Assembly (NCBI GenBank): GCA_033675265.1
Contig: JAUJYZ010000084.1
Span: 56,001 to 120,000, forward strand
Source: Actinostola sp. cb2023
Taxonomy: Eukaryota > Cnidaria > Anthozoa > Actiniaria > Actinostolidae
Length of the DNA stretch: 64,000 nt
Reading direction: 5' to 3'
In this document: positions 1-10,719 of the stretch, piece after piece
Layout: every line of letters starts with the position of its first letter
Position numbering within the stretch: the stretch's first letter is position 1
The notes under the pieces: generated by a model
Seen by the model: only the letters and a program-made list of their open reading frames with translations
What the model was told of the DNA's origin: nothing
Databases searched by the model: none
Made by a program: the position numbers and the translations under genes

Positions 1-44
1 TTGTACGCACGTGCGTACGGGCGTATATGCACGCTACGCCCCTG

Positions 45-150
45 ACACACTATTAGACACTCACTAGTACTCTTGTTTTCTTGTGTTCCTTTGCATCTAA
101 TAAACACTGACAGCTACTTAGTAGTGCCCAGGTTTATTGGAATCACTCTA
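45..150. mobile_element. Truncated copy of the 127-bp TIR element family
   Basis: The stretch from ACACACTATTAGACACTC to GGTTTATTGGAATCACTCTA matches the internal part and right terminal repeat of the units arrayed at 16137-18357. The left terminus is missing and is replaced by unrelated sequence, including a perfect 16-bp palindrome at 3-18 (GTACGCACGTGCGTAC). A weaker partial match in the opposite orientation is visible around 211-250. Confidence 0.75.
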
Positions 151-459
151 AACTCGTGAAATAAAAATTCAATGTTAGCCGTGTGTATTTTAAAAATAGT
201 CAAATAGACACAAAAGAAAACAATGCAAATAAGGTGTTCTAGTGTCTAATTAGTCTACTAACTGTTCCACAGGTTTATTGAAAACCTAACCAAAGAATTA
301 AAACGAACTATATACATAATTCTAAGCTAACTAGGCTAACTATCAAGTTATCTATGTTAATAGTTGATCAACAAGATCAAAACTTTGCAAGGTGTATTTG
401 CTGGTTTGCACGTGGTGTTGGTACCCGATAACAAAGCATTCCTGATTAGATTATCTATG

Positions 460-700
460 TACACCTATTTCAAAAAACGTTGGCATCTGAAATCTGAATC
501 TGAAATCTGAATCTGACCTAAAAACACTCGTAGCCACACTATTCGCCAATGCAGGTCTTCCACTAAAGGTCGTGGCATATTCCAGTAAATACAAGATAGA
601 TCACAACTCATACCCACAATAATAATACAGATTTTGTGCATTACAATCCCTCTCGGTCTCAGATTTCAGATTCAGATTTCAGATGGCAACGTATTTTGAA
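460..700. mobile_element. TIR element (MITE), ACACCTATTTCAA family, copy 1
   Basis: The left end reads TACACCTATTTCAAAAAACG, followed by GGCATCTGAAATCTGAATC. The right end carries the inverted counterpart, GATTCAGATTTCAGATGGC then AACGTATTTTGAA. No ORF is present. It directly abuts a second element of the same terminal family at 701-972, so one may have inserted into the end of the other. Confidence 0.65.
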
Positions 701-972
701 TACACCTATTTCAAAAAACGTTGTCGCGTTCAAAGCAACAAGCGTCAAGCCAAGACCCAAGTGATGCTGGTTATGTGCTGACAATTATTTAAATCACAAT
801 TGTTTCTATAAGGACTAATTACAAAATGTGAACATTTTCATTTTCACACTTCGTTCCATAGAAAATAGGTCTGATTTGAATAATTTGCCAACACAAAACC
901 AGCAATCACTTCAGTCTTGGCTTGATGCTTGTTGCTTCAGTTGAACACGACAACGTTAGTTGAAATAGGTGT
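701..972. mobile_element. TIR element (MITE), ACACCTATTTCAA family, copy 2
   Basis: Terminal inverted repeats of about 75 bp: the left runs TACACCTATTTCAA, then ACGTTGTCGCGTTCAAAG and CAACAAGCGTCAAGCC. The right runs GGCTTGATGCTTGTTG, then ACGACAACGTTAGTTGAAAT and AGGTGT. A similar internal motif (CAACAAGC next to the terminus) appears in the element at 27436-27743, so these are probably one superfamily. No coding capacity. Confidence 0.7.
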
Positions 973-978
973 GTGGGT

Positions 979-1106
979 GATATAATAATAATAATAATAA
1001 CTTTATTTATATAGCGCTTTTACATGGACAACTTACAAAGCACTTTACAACTGATACAACTAAAATAAACGTAATCATAATCCCCCCCCCCCCCCCCCCC
1101 CCCCTT
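979..1106. repeat. (AAT)n, retroposon-type tail and poly-C tract
   Basis: An ATA/AAT run is followed by CTTTATTTATATAGCGCTTT and ACTTACAAAGCACTTTACA, then a run of more than 20 C at about 1082-1104. The GCGCTATATAAA / AAAGCACTTT pair recurs near 19390-19440 and 42405-42445, as expected for the conserved tail of a dispersed retroposon. Confidence 0.5.
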
Positions 1107-1470
1107 AAATCTTAAACCTAATCCTAAAGTGTTAAAAATAGAGTTTAAAAATATCAAATATGATATATATAATATGATATGTACCACCAACATGGCTACT
1201 ACACCCGGCCTTAATGTACTTCACTATTTCCCGAAATTGATTGCAATCCAGCATGCAAGGCAAGATGGCTGCGTATACAACGAACATGCCTTGTTTGAAG
1301 ATCCTTGGTAGGCCTTTTTATTAAGTAAAGCTAGATATAAGTGTTTTTCAGGAGACCATCTTAATTTGGAGACAACTCGCTGGGAAGAATCGGCCGTTTT
1401 GGTGGCTAAATCACTGGAGTGCGTTGTTTGTCTGTCACACTAAAATACAACAATGCCGAAATATTAATAC

Positions 1471-4400
1471 AAGTTAGACGAGTTCTAACCCTTAGGTTAG
1501 CTAAGCCACGGCTTAAGTTAGACGAGTTCTAACCCTTAGGTTAGCTAAGCCACGGCTTAAGTTAGACGAGTTCTAACCTTTGGGTTAGCTAAGCCACGGC
1601 TTAAGTTAGACGAGTTCTAACCCTTAGGTTAGCTAAGCCATGGCTTAAGTTAGACGAGTTCTAACCCTTAGGTTAGCTAAGCCATGGCTTAAGTTAGACG
1701 AGTTCTAACCCTTAGGTTAGCTAAGCCACGGCTTAAGTTAGACGAGTTCTAACCTTTAGGTTAGCTAAGCCACGGCTTAAGTTAGACGAGTTCTAACCCT
1801 TAGGTTAGCTAAGCCACGGCTTAAATTAGACGAGTTCTAACCCTTAGGTTAGCTAAGCCACGGCTTAAGTTAGACGAGTTCTAACCCTTAGGTTAGCTAA
1901 GCCATGGCTTGAGTTAGACGAGTTCTAATCCTTAGGCTAGCTAAGCCACGGCTTAAGTTAGACGAGTTCTAACCCTTAGGTTAGCTAAGCCATGGCTTAA
2001 GTTAGACGAGTTCTAACCCTTAGGTTAGCTAAGCCACGGCTTAAGTTAGACGAGTTCTAACCCTTAGGTTAGCTAAGCCACGGCTTAAGTTAGACGAGTT
2101 CTAACCCTTAGGTTAGCTAAGCCATGGCTTGAGTTAGACGACTTCTAATCCTTAAGCTAGCTAAGCAATGGCATAAGTTAGACGAGTTCTAACCCTTAGG
2201 TTAGCTAACCCATGGCTTACGTTAGACGAGTTCTAACCCTTAGGTTAGCTAAGCCATGGCTTAAGTTAGACGAGTTCTAACCCTTAGGTTAGCTAAGCCA
2301 CGGCTTAAGTTAGACGAGTTCTAACCTTTAGGTTAGCTAAGCCACGGCTTAAGTTAGACAAGTTCTAAACCTTAAGTTAGCTAAGCCATCGCTTAAGTTA
2401 GACGAGTTCTAACCCTTAGGTTAGCTAAGCCATGGCTTAAGTTAGACGAGTTCTAACACTTAGGTTAGCTAAGCCACGGCTTAAGTTAGACGAGTTCTAA
2501 CCCTTAGGTTAGCTAAGCCATGGCTTAGGTTAGACGTGTTCTAACACTTAGGTTAGCTAAGCCACGGCTTAAGTTAGACGAGTTCTAACCCTTAGGTTAG
2601 CTAAGCCATGGCTTGAGTTAGACGAGTTCTAATCCTTAGGCTAGCTAAGCCACGGCTTAAGTTAGACGAGTTCTAACCCTTAGGTTAGCTAAGCCATGGC
2701 TTGAGTTAGACGAGTTCTAATCCTTAGGCTAGCTAAGCAATGGCTTAAGTTAGACGAGTTCTAACCCTTAGGATAGCTAACCCATGGCTTACGTTAGACG
2801 AGTTCTAACCATTAGGTTAGCTAAGCCATGGCTTAAGTTAGACGAGTTCTAACCCTTAGGTTAGCTAAGCCACTGCTTAGTTAGACGAGTTCTAACCTTT
2901 AGGTTAGCTAAGCCAAGGCTTAAGTTAGACAAGTTCTAAACCTTAGGTTAGCTAAGCCATGGCTTAAGTTAGACGAGTTCTAACCCTTAGGTTAGCTAAG
3001 CCATGGCTTAAGTTAGACGAGTTCTAACACTTAGGTTAGCTAAGCCACGGCTTAAGTTAGACGAGTTCTAACCCTTTGGTTAGCTAAGCCATGGCTTAAG
3101 TTAGACGAGTTCTAACACTTAGGTTAGCTAAGCCATGGCTTAAGTTAGACGAGTTCTAACCCTTAGGTTAGCTAAGCCACGGCTTAAGTTAGACGAGTTC
3201 TAACCCTTAGGTTAGCTAAGCCATGGCTTAAGTTAGACGAGTTCTAACCCTTAGGTTAGCTAAGCCACGGCTTAAGTTAGACGAGTTCTAACCCTTAGGT
3301 TAGCTAAGCCACGGCTTAAGTTAGACGAGTTCTAACCTTTAGGTTAGCTAAGCCACGGCTTAAGTTAGACAAGTTCTAAACCTTAGGTTAGCTAAGCCAT
3401 GGCTTAAGTTAGACGAGTTCTAACCCTTAGGTTAGCTAAGCCATGGCTTAAGTTAGACGAGTTCTAACACTTAGGTAATAGCTAAGCCACGGCTTAAGTT
3501 AGACGAGTTCTAACCCTTAGGTTAGCTAAGCCATGGCTTAAGTTAGACGAGTTCTAACACTTAGCTAGGTTAGCTAAGCCATGGCTTGAGTTAGACGAGT
3601 TCTAATCTTTAGGCTAGCTAAGCCACGGCTTAAGTTAGACGAGTTCTAACCCTTAGGTTAGCTAAGCCATGGCTTGAGTTAGACGAGTTCTAATCCTTAG
3701 GCTAGCTAAGCAATGGCTTAAGTTAGACGAGTTCTAACCCTTAGGATAGCTAACCCATGGCTTACGTTAGACGAGTTCTAACCCTTAGGTTAGCTAAGCC
3801 ATGGCTTAAGTTAGACGAGTTCTAACCCTTTGGTTAGCTAAGCCATGGCTTAAGTTAGACGAGTTCTAACACTTAGGTTAGCTAAGCCATGGCTTAAGTT
3901 AGACGAGTTCTAACCCTTAGGTTAGCTAAGCCACGGCTTAAGTTAGACGAGTTCTAACCCTTAGGTTAGCTAAGCCATGGCTTAAGTTAGACGAGTTCTA
4001 ACACTTAGGTTAGCTAAGCCACGGCTTAAGTTAGACGAGTTCTAACCCTTAGGTTAGCTAAGCCATGGCTTAAGTTAGACGAGTTCTAACCCTTAGGTTA
4101 GCTAAGCCACGGCTTAAGTTAGACGAGTTCTAACCCTTAGGTTAGCTAAGCCACGGCTTAGTTAGACGAGTTCTAACCTTTAGGTTAGCTAAGCCACGGC
4201 TTAAGTTAGACAAGTTCTAAACCTTAGGTTAGCTAAGCCATGGCTTAAGTTAGACGAGTTCTAACCCTTAGGTTAGCTAAGCCATGGCTTAAGTTAGACG
4301 AGTTCTAACACTTAGGTAATAGCTAAGCCACGGCTTAAGTTAGACGAGTTCTAACCCTTAGGTTAGCTAAGCCATGGCTTAAGTTAGACGAGTTCTAACA

Positions 4401-6106
4401 CTTAGGTTAGCTAAGCCATGGCTTAAGTTAGACGAGTTCTAACCCTTAGGTTAGCTAAGCCACGGCTTAAGTTAGACGAGTTCTAACCCTTAGGTTAGCT
4501 AAGCCATGGCTTGAGTTAGACGAGTTCTAATCCTTAGGCTAGCTAAGCAATGGCTTAAGTTAGACGAGTTCTAACCCTTAGGATAGCTAACCCATGGCCT
4601 ACGTTAGACGAGTTCTAACCCTTAGGTTAGCTAAGCCATGGCTTAAGTTAGACGAGTTCTAACCCTTAGGTTAGCTAAGCCACTGCTTAGTTAGACGAGT
4701 TCTAACCTTTAGGTTAGCTAAGCCACGGCTTAAGTTAGACAAGTTCTAAACCTTAGGTTAGCTAAGCCATGGCTTAAGTTAGACGAGTTCTAACCCTTAG
4801 GTTAGCTAAGCCATGGCTTAAGTTAGACGAGTTCTAACACTTAGGTTAGCTAAGCCATGGCTTAAGTTAGACGAGTTCTAACACTTAGGTTAGCTAAGCC
4901 ATGGCTTAAGTTAGACGAGTTCTAACCCTTAGGTTAGCTAAGCCACGGCTTAAGTTAGACGAGTTCTAACCCTTAGGTTAGCTAAGCCATGGCTTAAGTT
5001 AGACGAGTTCTAACACTTAGGTTAGCTAAGCCACGGCTTAAGTTAGACGAGTTCTAACCCTTAGGCTAGCTAAGCCATGGCTTAAGTTAGACGAGTTCTA
5101 ACCCTTAGGTTAGCTAAGCCACGGCTTAAGTTAGACGAGTTCTAACCCTTAGGTTAGCTAAGCCACGGCTTAAGTTAGACGAGTTCTAACCTTTAGGTTA
5201 GCTAAGCCACGGCTTAAGTTAGACAAGTTCTAAACCTTAGGTTAGCTAAGCCATGGCTTAAGTTAGACGAGTTCTAACCCTTAGGTTAGCTAAGCCATGG
5301 CTTAAGTTAGACGAGTTCTAACACTTAGGTAATAGCTAAGCCACGGCTTAAGTTAGACGAGTTCTAACCCTTAGGTTAGCTAAGCCATGGCTTAAGTTAG
5401 ACGAGTTCTAACACTTAGGTTAGCTATGCCACGGCTTAAGTTAGACGAGTTCTAACCCTTAGGTTAGCTAAGCCATGGCTTAAGTTAGACGAGTTCTAAC
5501 ACTTAGGTTAGCTAAGCCACGGCTTAAGTTAGACGAGTTCTAACCCTTAGGTTAGCTAAGCCATGGCTTAAGTTAGACGAGTTCTAACACTTAGGTTAGC
5601 TAAGCCACGGCTTAAGTTAGACGAGTTCTAACCCTTAGGTTAGCTAAGCCATGGCTTAAGTTAGACGAGTTCTAACCCTTAGGTTAGCTAAGCCACGGCT
5701 TAAGTTAGACGAGTTCTAACCCTTAGGTTAGCTAAGCCACGGCTTAAGTTAGACGAGTTCTAACCCTTAGGTTAGCTAAGCCATGGCTTGAGTTAGACGA
5801 GTTCTAATCCTTAGGCTAGCTAAGCAATGGCTTAAGTGAGACGAGTTCTAACCCTTAGGATAGCTAACCCATGGCTTAAGTTAGACGAGTTCTAACCCTT
5901 AGGTTAGCTAAGCCATGGCTTAAGTTAGACGAGTTCTAACCCTTAGGTTAGCTAAGCCACGGCTTAAGTTAGACAAGTTCTAAACCTTAGGTTAGCTAAG
6001 CCATGGCTTAAGTTAGACGAGTTCTAACCCTTAGGTTAGCTAAGCCATGGCTTAAGTTAGACGAGTTCTAACACTTAGGTTAGCTAAGCCACGGCTTAAG
6101 TTAGAC
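1471..6106. repeat. 44-bp satellite, block 1 (about 105 units)
   Basis: Head-to-tail tandem array. The unit is GTTAGACGAGTTCTAACCC, TTAGGTTAGCTAAG, CCACGGCTTAA, 44 bp in total. Each unit contains three small palindromes: GTTAGA/TCTAAC around CGAGT, TTAGCTAA, and AAGCC/GGCTT. Common variants are CCATGG for CCACGG, GACAAG for GACGAG, and ACACTTAG for ACCCTTAG. A rare insertion variant, TTAGGTAATAGC, occurs at 3471, 4312 and 5325, which points to amplification of multi-unit blocks. No ORF spans the array. Confidence 0.97.
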
Positions 6107-7716
6107 CAAGAGACCATGAGGGACAGAGAGGGAGTCTTCCAGTATAGGGTCTGGGATATCTTAATTTCAAAAAATCTATTTTTAGAATGCGGACGTCTGA
6201 GGAAATTAACTTCCGGTTCAAGCAGATGTAAAAATTGTTTTTTTAGGCCGAGTATTTTGACTCTGATTTTGACTGAAATCATCAGAAAAGCATCGCAAGA
6301 ATTTATTTTATATGGAAAGGAGTTGTTTAAGTTCGAACAGAGTACAAAAGTCGCCTTGTGTTGTGGTCTGTAGGATTGAATGAACAACAAAAAACTAAAC
6401 GCCGAAAACTACTGCCAACTCAACAAGAACTGAAGAAGGTCGCTGCATGAAGAAGGTCGCTGTTTGTACTTTCTTCTTCGTGTTCTGCCTTGAACAATTG
6501 AGAAAAACATTCCCAAGAATAGATGTAATCGATTTGAAAGTGCATTAAAGACTAAATCCGATGGAAAATCTAAGGATAAAGTCGTGAAAATTGCTGGTTT
6601 TCCAAAAAGGCTGTTGATTGTTGTATCGTGTGGATGCTGAAAGCTGCCGGCTTCGCCGAAGACTTTCAAAGACGTATTTTCGTCTCTTTCGTCAAACTAT
6701 TTCGTCAGAAAGTGACTTCAATGCATTCTTGGATGTGGTTTAGTGGTATCTTGTAATTATCGTTGTGGCGTTTGAAGAGTTTTCACAAGGCAGAGTCAAA
6801 AAACAAATTTGCCGTGAAACATGATGATGAGCGACAAGACGAGTCACGAGTGAATCAAACAAGCAGTGAAAGTAAGCGTGTTTGTTGTGTGTTTGTGTAT
6901 TTTCTTTACCACTGATTAAAAATGGATTGTGAATATATTTTGTGTGTATAACGGCATCTGAATGACTTGAAATCTCTGTAAAAACTACGGTTTACTTCAT
7001 TCAAGTTTTGATTCAACGTTTACTGGATTCACTGAGTCCACAAGTTGGCTTTTATGGCCGCTTCAGTGAAAATAAAAAGTTGAGCGCAAAACCGTTCAAA
7101 ATTACTTTGTTATCCATCGAGTACCATTTAAAATAGAGGCCGCATCACCGGTATATTGTATTCCCTTGTTTATGACTTTGCTCAGTCAGAATCAAGTAAG
7201 TTTTAAAATATTATTTCTCAAATCAGTTGATGTTAGTTTATACCGACTTTTCTGCCTGGTGCAGCACTTTGCCAAATTAAACTTGGGAAAGACACTCTCT
7301 CAGCAAAGAAAGGGAAACGAAAAATAACACTGATCAGAAAGCAGGTCTCAAATGGAAGAAGAATTATACATTTTGGTGCAGATGAAAGAAGCAGTTGTTG
7401 ACAAAAAGTATTCACTAGCTTCTTTCCGCGGGACATTTACATTTTCTTTGTTATCATCTGACTCATTACTGCCGTCTCAAAAGTCTAATAATCTATAAAT
7501 TATCCGAGCCATTTATAAAAAGTAATCAAATTCAAAAAACAAAACAAAAACATGGTTTTATTTCGCCGGGATAGAGTAAGATAGATCTTAGCCGCCATCT
7601 ACTTTGAACCGGAAGTTCATTTCCTCAGACGTCCGCATTCTAAAAATAGATTTTTTTGAAATTAAGATATCCCAAGAATAGCGCGAGACTCCCTCTCTGT
7701 CCCTTATGGTCTCTTG
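6107..7716. mobile_element. Non-autonomous DNA transposon (1.61 kb) inserted in the satellite
   Basis: Terminal inverted repeats of about 110 bp begin CAAGAGACCAT and continue with GGGACAGAGAGGGAGTCT, GGGATATCTTAATTTCAAA and GCGGACGTCTGAGGAAAT. The right copy ends ATGGTCTCTTG. The flanks carry a 7-bp direct repeat, GTTAGAC (6100-6106 and 7717-7723), which is the sequence expected at that point in the satellite unit, so the insertion is clean. The interior has only short ORFs with no recognisable transposase. The superfamily is uncertain; CA...TG ends with a 7-bp duplication are compatible with P- or Dada-like groups. Confidence 0.88.
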
Positions 7717-8649
7717 GTTAGACGAGTTCTAACCCTTAGGTTAGCTAAGCCATGGCTTAAGTTAGACGAGTTCTAACACTTAGGTTAGCTAAGCCATGGC
7801 CGCTTAAGTTAGACGAGTTCTAACCCTTAGGTTAGCTAAGCCACGGCTTAAGTTAGACGAGTTCTAACCCTTAGGTTAGCTAAGCCATGGCTTAAGTTAG
7901 ACGAGTTCTAACACTTAGGTTAGCTAAGCCACGGCTTAAGTTAGACGAGTTCTAACCCTTAGGTTAGCTAAGCCACGGCTTAAATTAGACAAGTTCCAAG
8001 CCTTTGGTTAGCTAAGCCACGGCTTAAGTTAGACGAGTTCTAACCCTTTGGTTAGCTAAGCCATGGCTTAAGTTAGACGAGTTCTAACCCTTAGGTTAGC
8101 TAAGCCATGGCTTAAGTTAGACGAGTTCTAACACTTAGGTTAGCTAAGCCACGGCTTAAGTTAGACGAGTTCTAACCCTTAGGTTAGCTAAGCCATGGCT
8201 TAAGTTAGACGAGTTCTAACACTTAGGTTAGCTAAGCCATGGCTTAAGTTAGACGAGTTCTAACCCTTAGGTTAGCTAAGCCACGGCTTAAGTTAGACGA
8301 GTTCTAACCCTTTGGTTAGCTAAGCCATGGCTTAAATTAGACGAGTTCTAACCCTTAGGTTAGCTAAGCCATGGCTTAAGTTAGACGAGTTCTCTAACAC
8401 TTAGGTTAGCTAAGCCACGGCTTAAGTTAGACGAGTTCTAACCCTTAGGTTAGCTAAGCCATGGCTTAAGTTAGACGAGTTCTAACGCTTAGGTTAGCTA
8501 AGCCATGGCTTAAGTTAGACAAGTTCTAACCCTTAGGTTAGCTAAGCCACGGCTTAAGTTAGACGAGTTCTAACCCTTAGGTTAGCTAAGCCATGGCTTA
8601 AGTTAGACGAGTTCTAACACTTAGGTTAGCTAAGCCACGGCTTAAATTA
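7717..8649. repeat. 44-bp satellite, block 2 (about 21 units)
   Basis: Continuation of the same array between the two inserted elements. It includes the variants CTTTGGTTAGC and AGTTCCAAGCC that characterise the distal half of the satellite. Confidence 0.97.
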
Positions 8650-9314
8650 CTCAGGCCACGTAAGGCCAGGAGTAGCTGCTATTCACTTGAAATTGCCTTA
8701 ATAGAGTTACATATAAGCAAATGAAACAATTTTATGCCATATGACATATTTCGTCGAACTTAACATTTTGGTGGCATTATTGTGATATGGGACTTGTCAC
8801 GTGACACGTGACGTCATAAATCACCTTTTTCAAAATGGGCCAATGGGGACAAAAGGAACTAAAGATGTTTTGCAGTTTTAGTGTTGCCTTACTATGTTCT
8901 TTAAAGATCAGCCTTAACAGCTTGGCCATCATTCGTGTTTTAGGAGATAATATGCAAAATAGGTCACGTGACTTCACATTTTAGCCTTTATCTCCTAAAA
9001 CACGAATGATGGCCCAGCTGTTAAGGCTGATCTTTAAAGAACACATTAAGGCAACACTAAAACTGCAAAAACATCCTTAGTTCCATTTGTCCCCATTGGC
9101 CCATTTTGAAAAAGGTGATTTATGACGTTACATGTCACGTGACAAGTCCCATATCACAAAAATATCACCAAAATATTAAGTTCGACGAAATATGTCATAT
9201 GGCATAAAATCGTTCCATTTGCTTATATTATGTAACTCTGATTAAGGTCAATTTCAAGTGTACATCCGAATTTCATGTGTACGGCCGAAAACTCCTGGCC
9301 TTAAGTGGCCTGAG
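8650..9314. mobile_element. Foldback element with TA target duplication (665 bp)
   Basis: An almost complete inverted repeat. The left end is CTCAGGCCACGTAAGGCCAG and the right end CTGGCCTTAAGTGGCCTGAG. The arms (about 300 bp each) meet around 8950-8985, where AGGAGATAA and TTATCTCCT flank a short loop. Both flanks are TA, as for Tc1/mariner-type insertions. The unoccupied satellite sequence (TTAAATTAGACAAGTTCC) occurs at about 10235-10252 and shows TA as the original site. No transposase ORF; small ORFs lie in the hairpin arms and are not credible. Confidence 0.9.
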
Positions 9315-10695
9315 TAGACAAGTTCCAAGCCTTTGGTTAGCTAAGCCACTGCTTAAGTTAGACGAGTTCTAACCCTTTGGTTAGCTAAGCCATGGCTTAA
9401 ATTAGACGAGTTCTAACCCTTAGGTTAGCTAAGACACGGCTTTATTTAGACGAGTTCTAAGCCTTAGTTTAGCTAAGCCACGGCTTAAGTTAGAAAAATT
9501 ATAACCCTTTGGTTAGGTAAGCCATGGCTTAAGTTAGACGAGTTCTAACCCTTTGGTTAGCTAAGCCACGGCTTAAGTTAGACGAGTTCTAACACTTAGG
9601 TTAGCTAAGCCATGGCTTAAGTTAGACGAGTTCTAACCCTTAGGTTAGCTAAGCCACGGCTTAAGTTAGACGAGTTCTAACCCTTAGGTTAGCTAAGCCA
9701 TGGCTTAAGTTAGAGACGAGTTCTAACACTTAGGTTAGCTAAGCCACGGCTTAAGTTAGACGAGTTCTAACCCTTAGGTTAGCTAAGCCACGGCTTAAAT
9801 TAGACAAGTTCCAAGCCTTTGGTTAGCTAAGCCACGGCTTAAGTTAGACGAGTTCTAATCCTTTGGTTAGCTAAGCCATGGCTTAAATTAGACGAGTTCT
9901 AACCCTTAGGTTAGCTAAGCCATGGCTTAAGTTAGACGAGTTCTAACACTTAGGTTAGCTAAGCCACGGCTTAAGTTAGACGAGTTCTAACCCTTAGGTT
10001 AACTAAGCCATGGCTTAAGTTAGACGAGTTCTAACACTTAGGTTAGCTAAGCCATGGCTTAAGTTAGACGAGTTCTAACCCTTAGGTTAGCTAAGCCACG
10101 GCTTAAGTTAGACGAGTTCTAACCCTTAGGTTAGCTAAGCCATGGCTTAAGTTAGACGAGTTCTAACACTTAGGTTAGCTAAGCCACGGCTTAAGTTAGA
10201 CGAGTTCTAACCCTTAGGTTAGCTAAGCCACGGCTTAAATTAGACAAGTTCCAAGCCTTTGGTTAGCTAAGCCACTGCTTAAGTTAGACGAGTTCTAACC
10301 CTTTGGTTAGCTAAGCCATGGCTTAAATTAGACGAGTTCTAACCCTTAGGTTAGCTAAGACACGGCTTTATTTAGACGAGTTCTAAGCCTTAGTTTAGCT
10401 AAGCCACGGCTTAAGTTAGAAAAATTCTAACCCTTTGGTTAGGTAAGCCATGGCTTAAGTTAGACGAGTTCTAACCCTTTGGTTAGCTAAGCCACGGCTT
10501 AAGTTAGACGAGTTCTAACCCTTAGGTTAGCTAAGCCATGGCTTAAGTTAGACGAGTTCTAACCCTTAGGTTAGCTAAGCCACGACTTAAGTTAGACGAG
10601 TTCTAACCCTAACTTAAGCCGTGGCTTAGCTAACCTAATTAGGTTAGTTAAGCCACGGCTTAAGTTAGACGAGTTCTAAACCTTAGGTTAGCTAA
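9315..10695. repeat. 44-bp satellite, block 3 (about 31 units)
   Basis: Same unit family, more diverged. A block of about 926 bp is duplicated: the string of unusual variants starting TAGACAAGTTCCAAGCC at 9315 recurs at 10241, including CTAAGACACGGCTTTATTT and GTTAGAAAAATT. Near the distal end the orientation flips once (see 10613-10664). The array stops about 25 bp from the stop codon of the neighbouring minus-strand gene. Confidence 0.95.
10613..10664. repeat. 52-bp palindrome at an orientation switch in the satellite
   Basis: CTTAAGCCGTGGCTTAGC... is mirrored by ...TTAAGCCACGGCTTAAG around a central TTAATT-type axis, with one mismatch. It is made from satellite sequence in opposite orientations and is the only inversion seen in about 155 units. 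Confidence 0.85.
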
Positions 10696-10719
10696 TGTAC
10701 TCACCTCTAAGTTTAACAG

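Noticed and set aside
1129..1311. 60-codon ORF with a donor-like GGTAGGC after it (MATTPGLNVLHYF...)
   Set aside because: The composition is acceptable, but there is no partner exon, no family and no start context; it follows a poly-C tract and retroposon tail.
1471..10695. CRISPR-like array
   Set aside because: Units are contiguous with no spacers, and the context is an animal genome.
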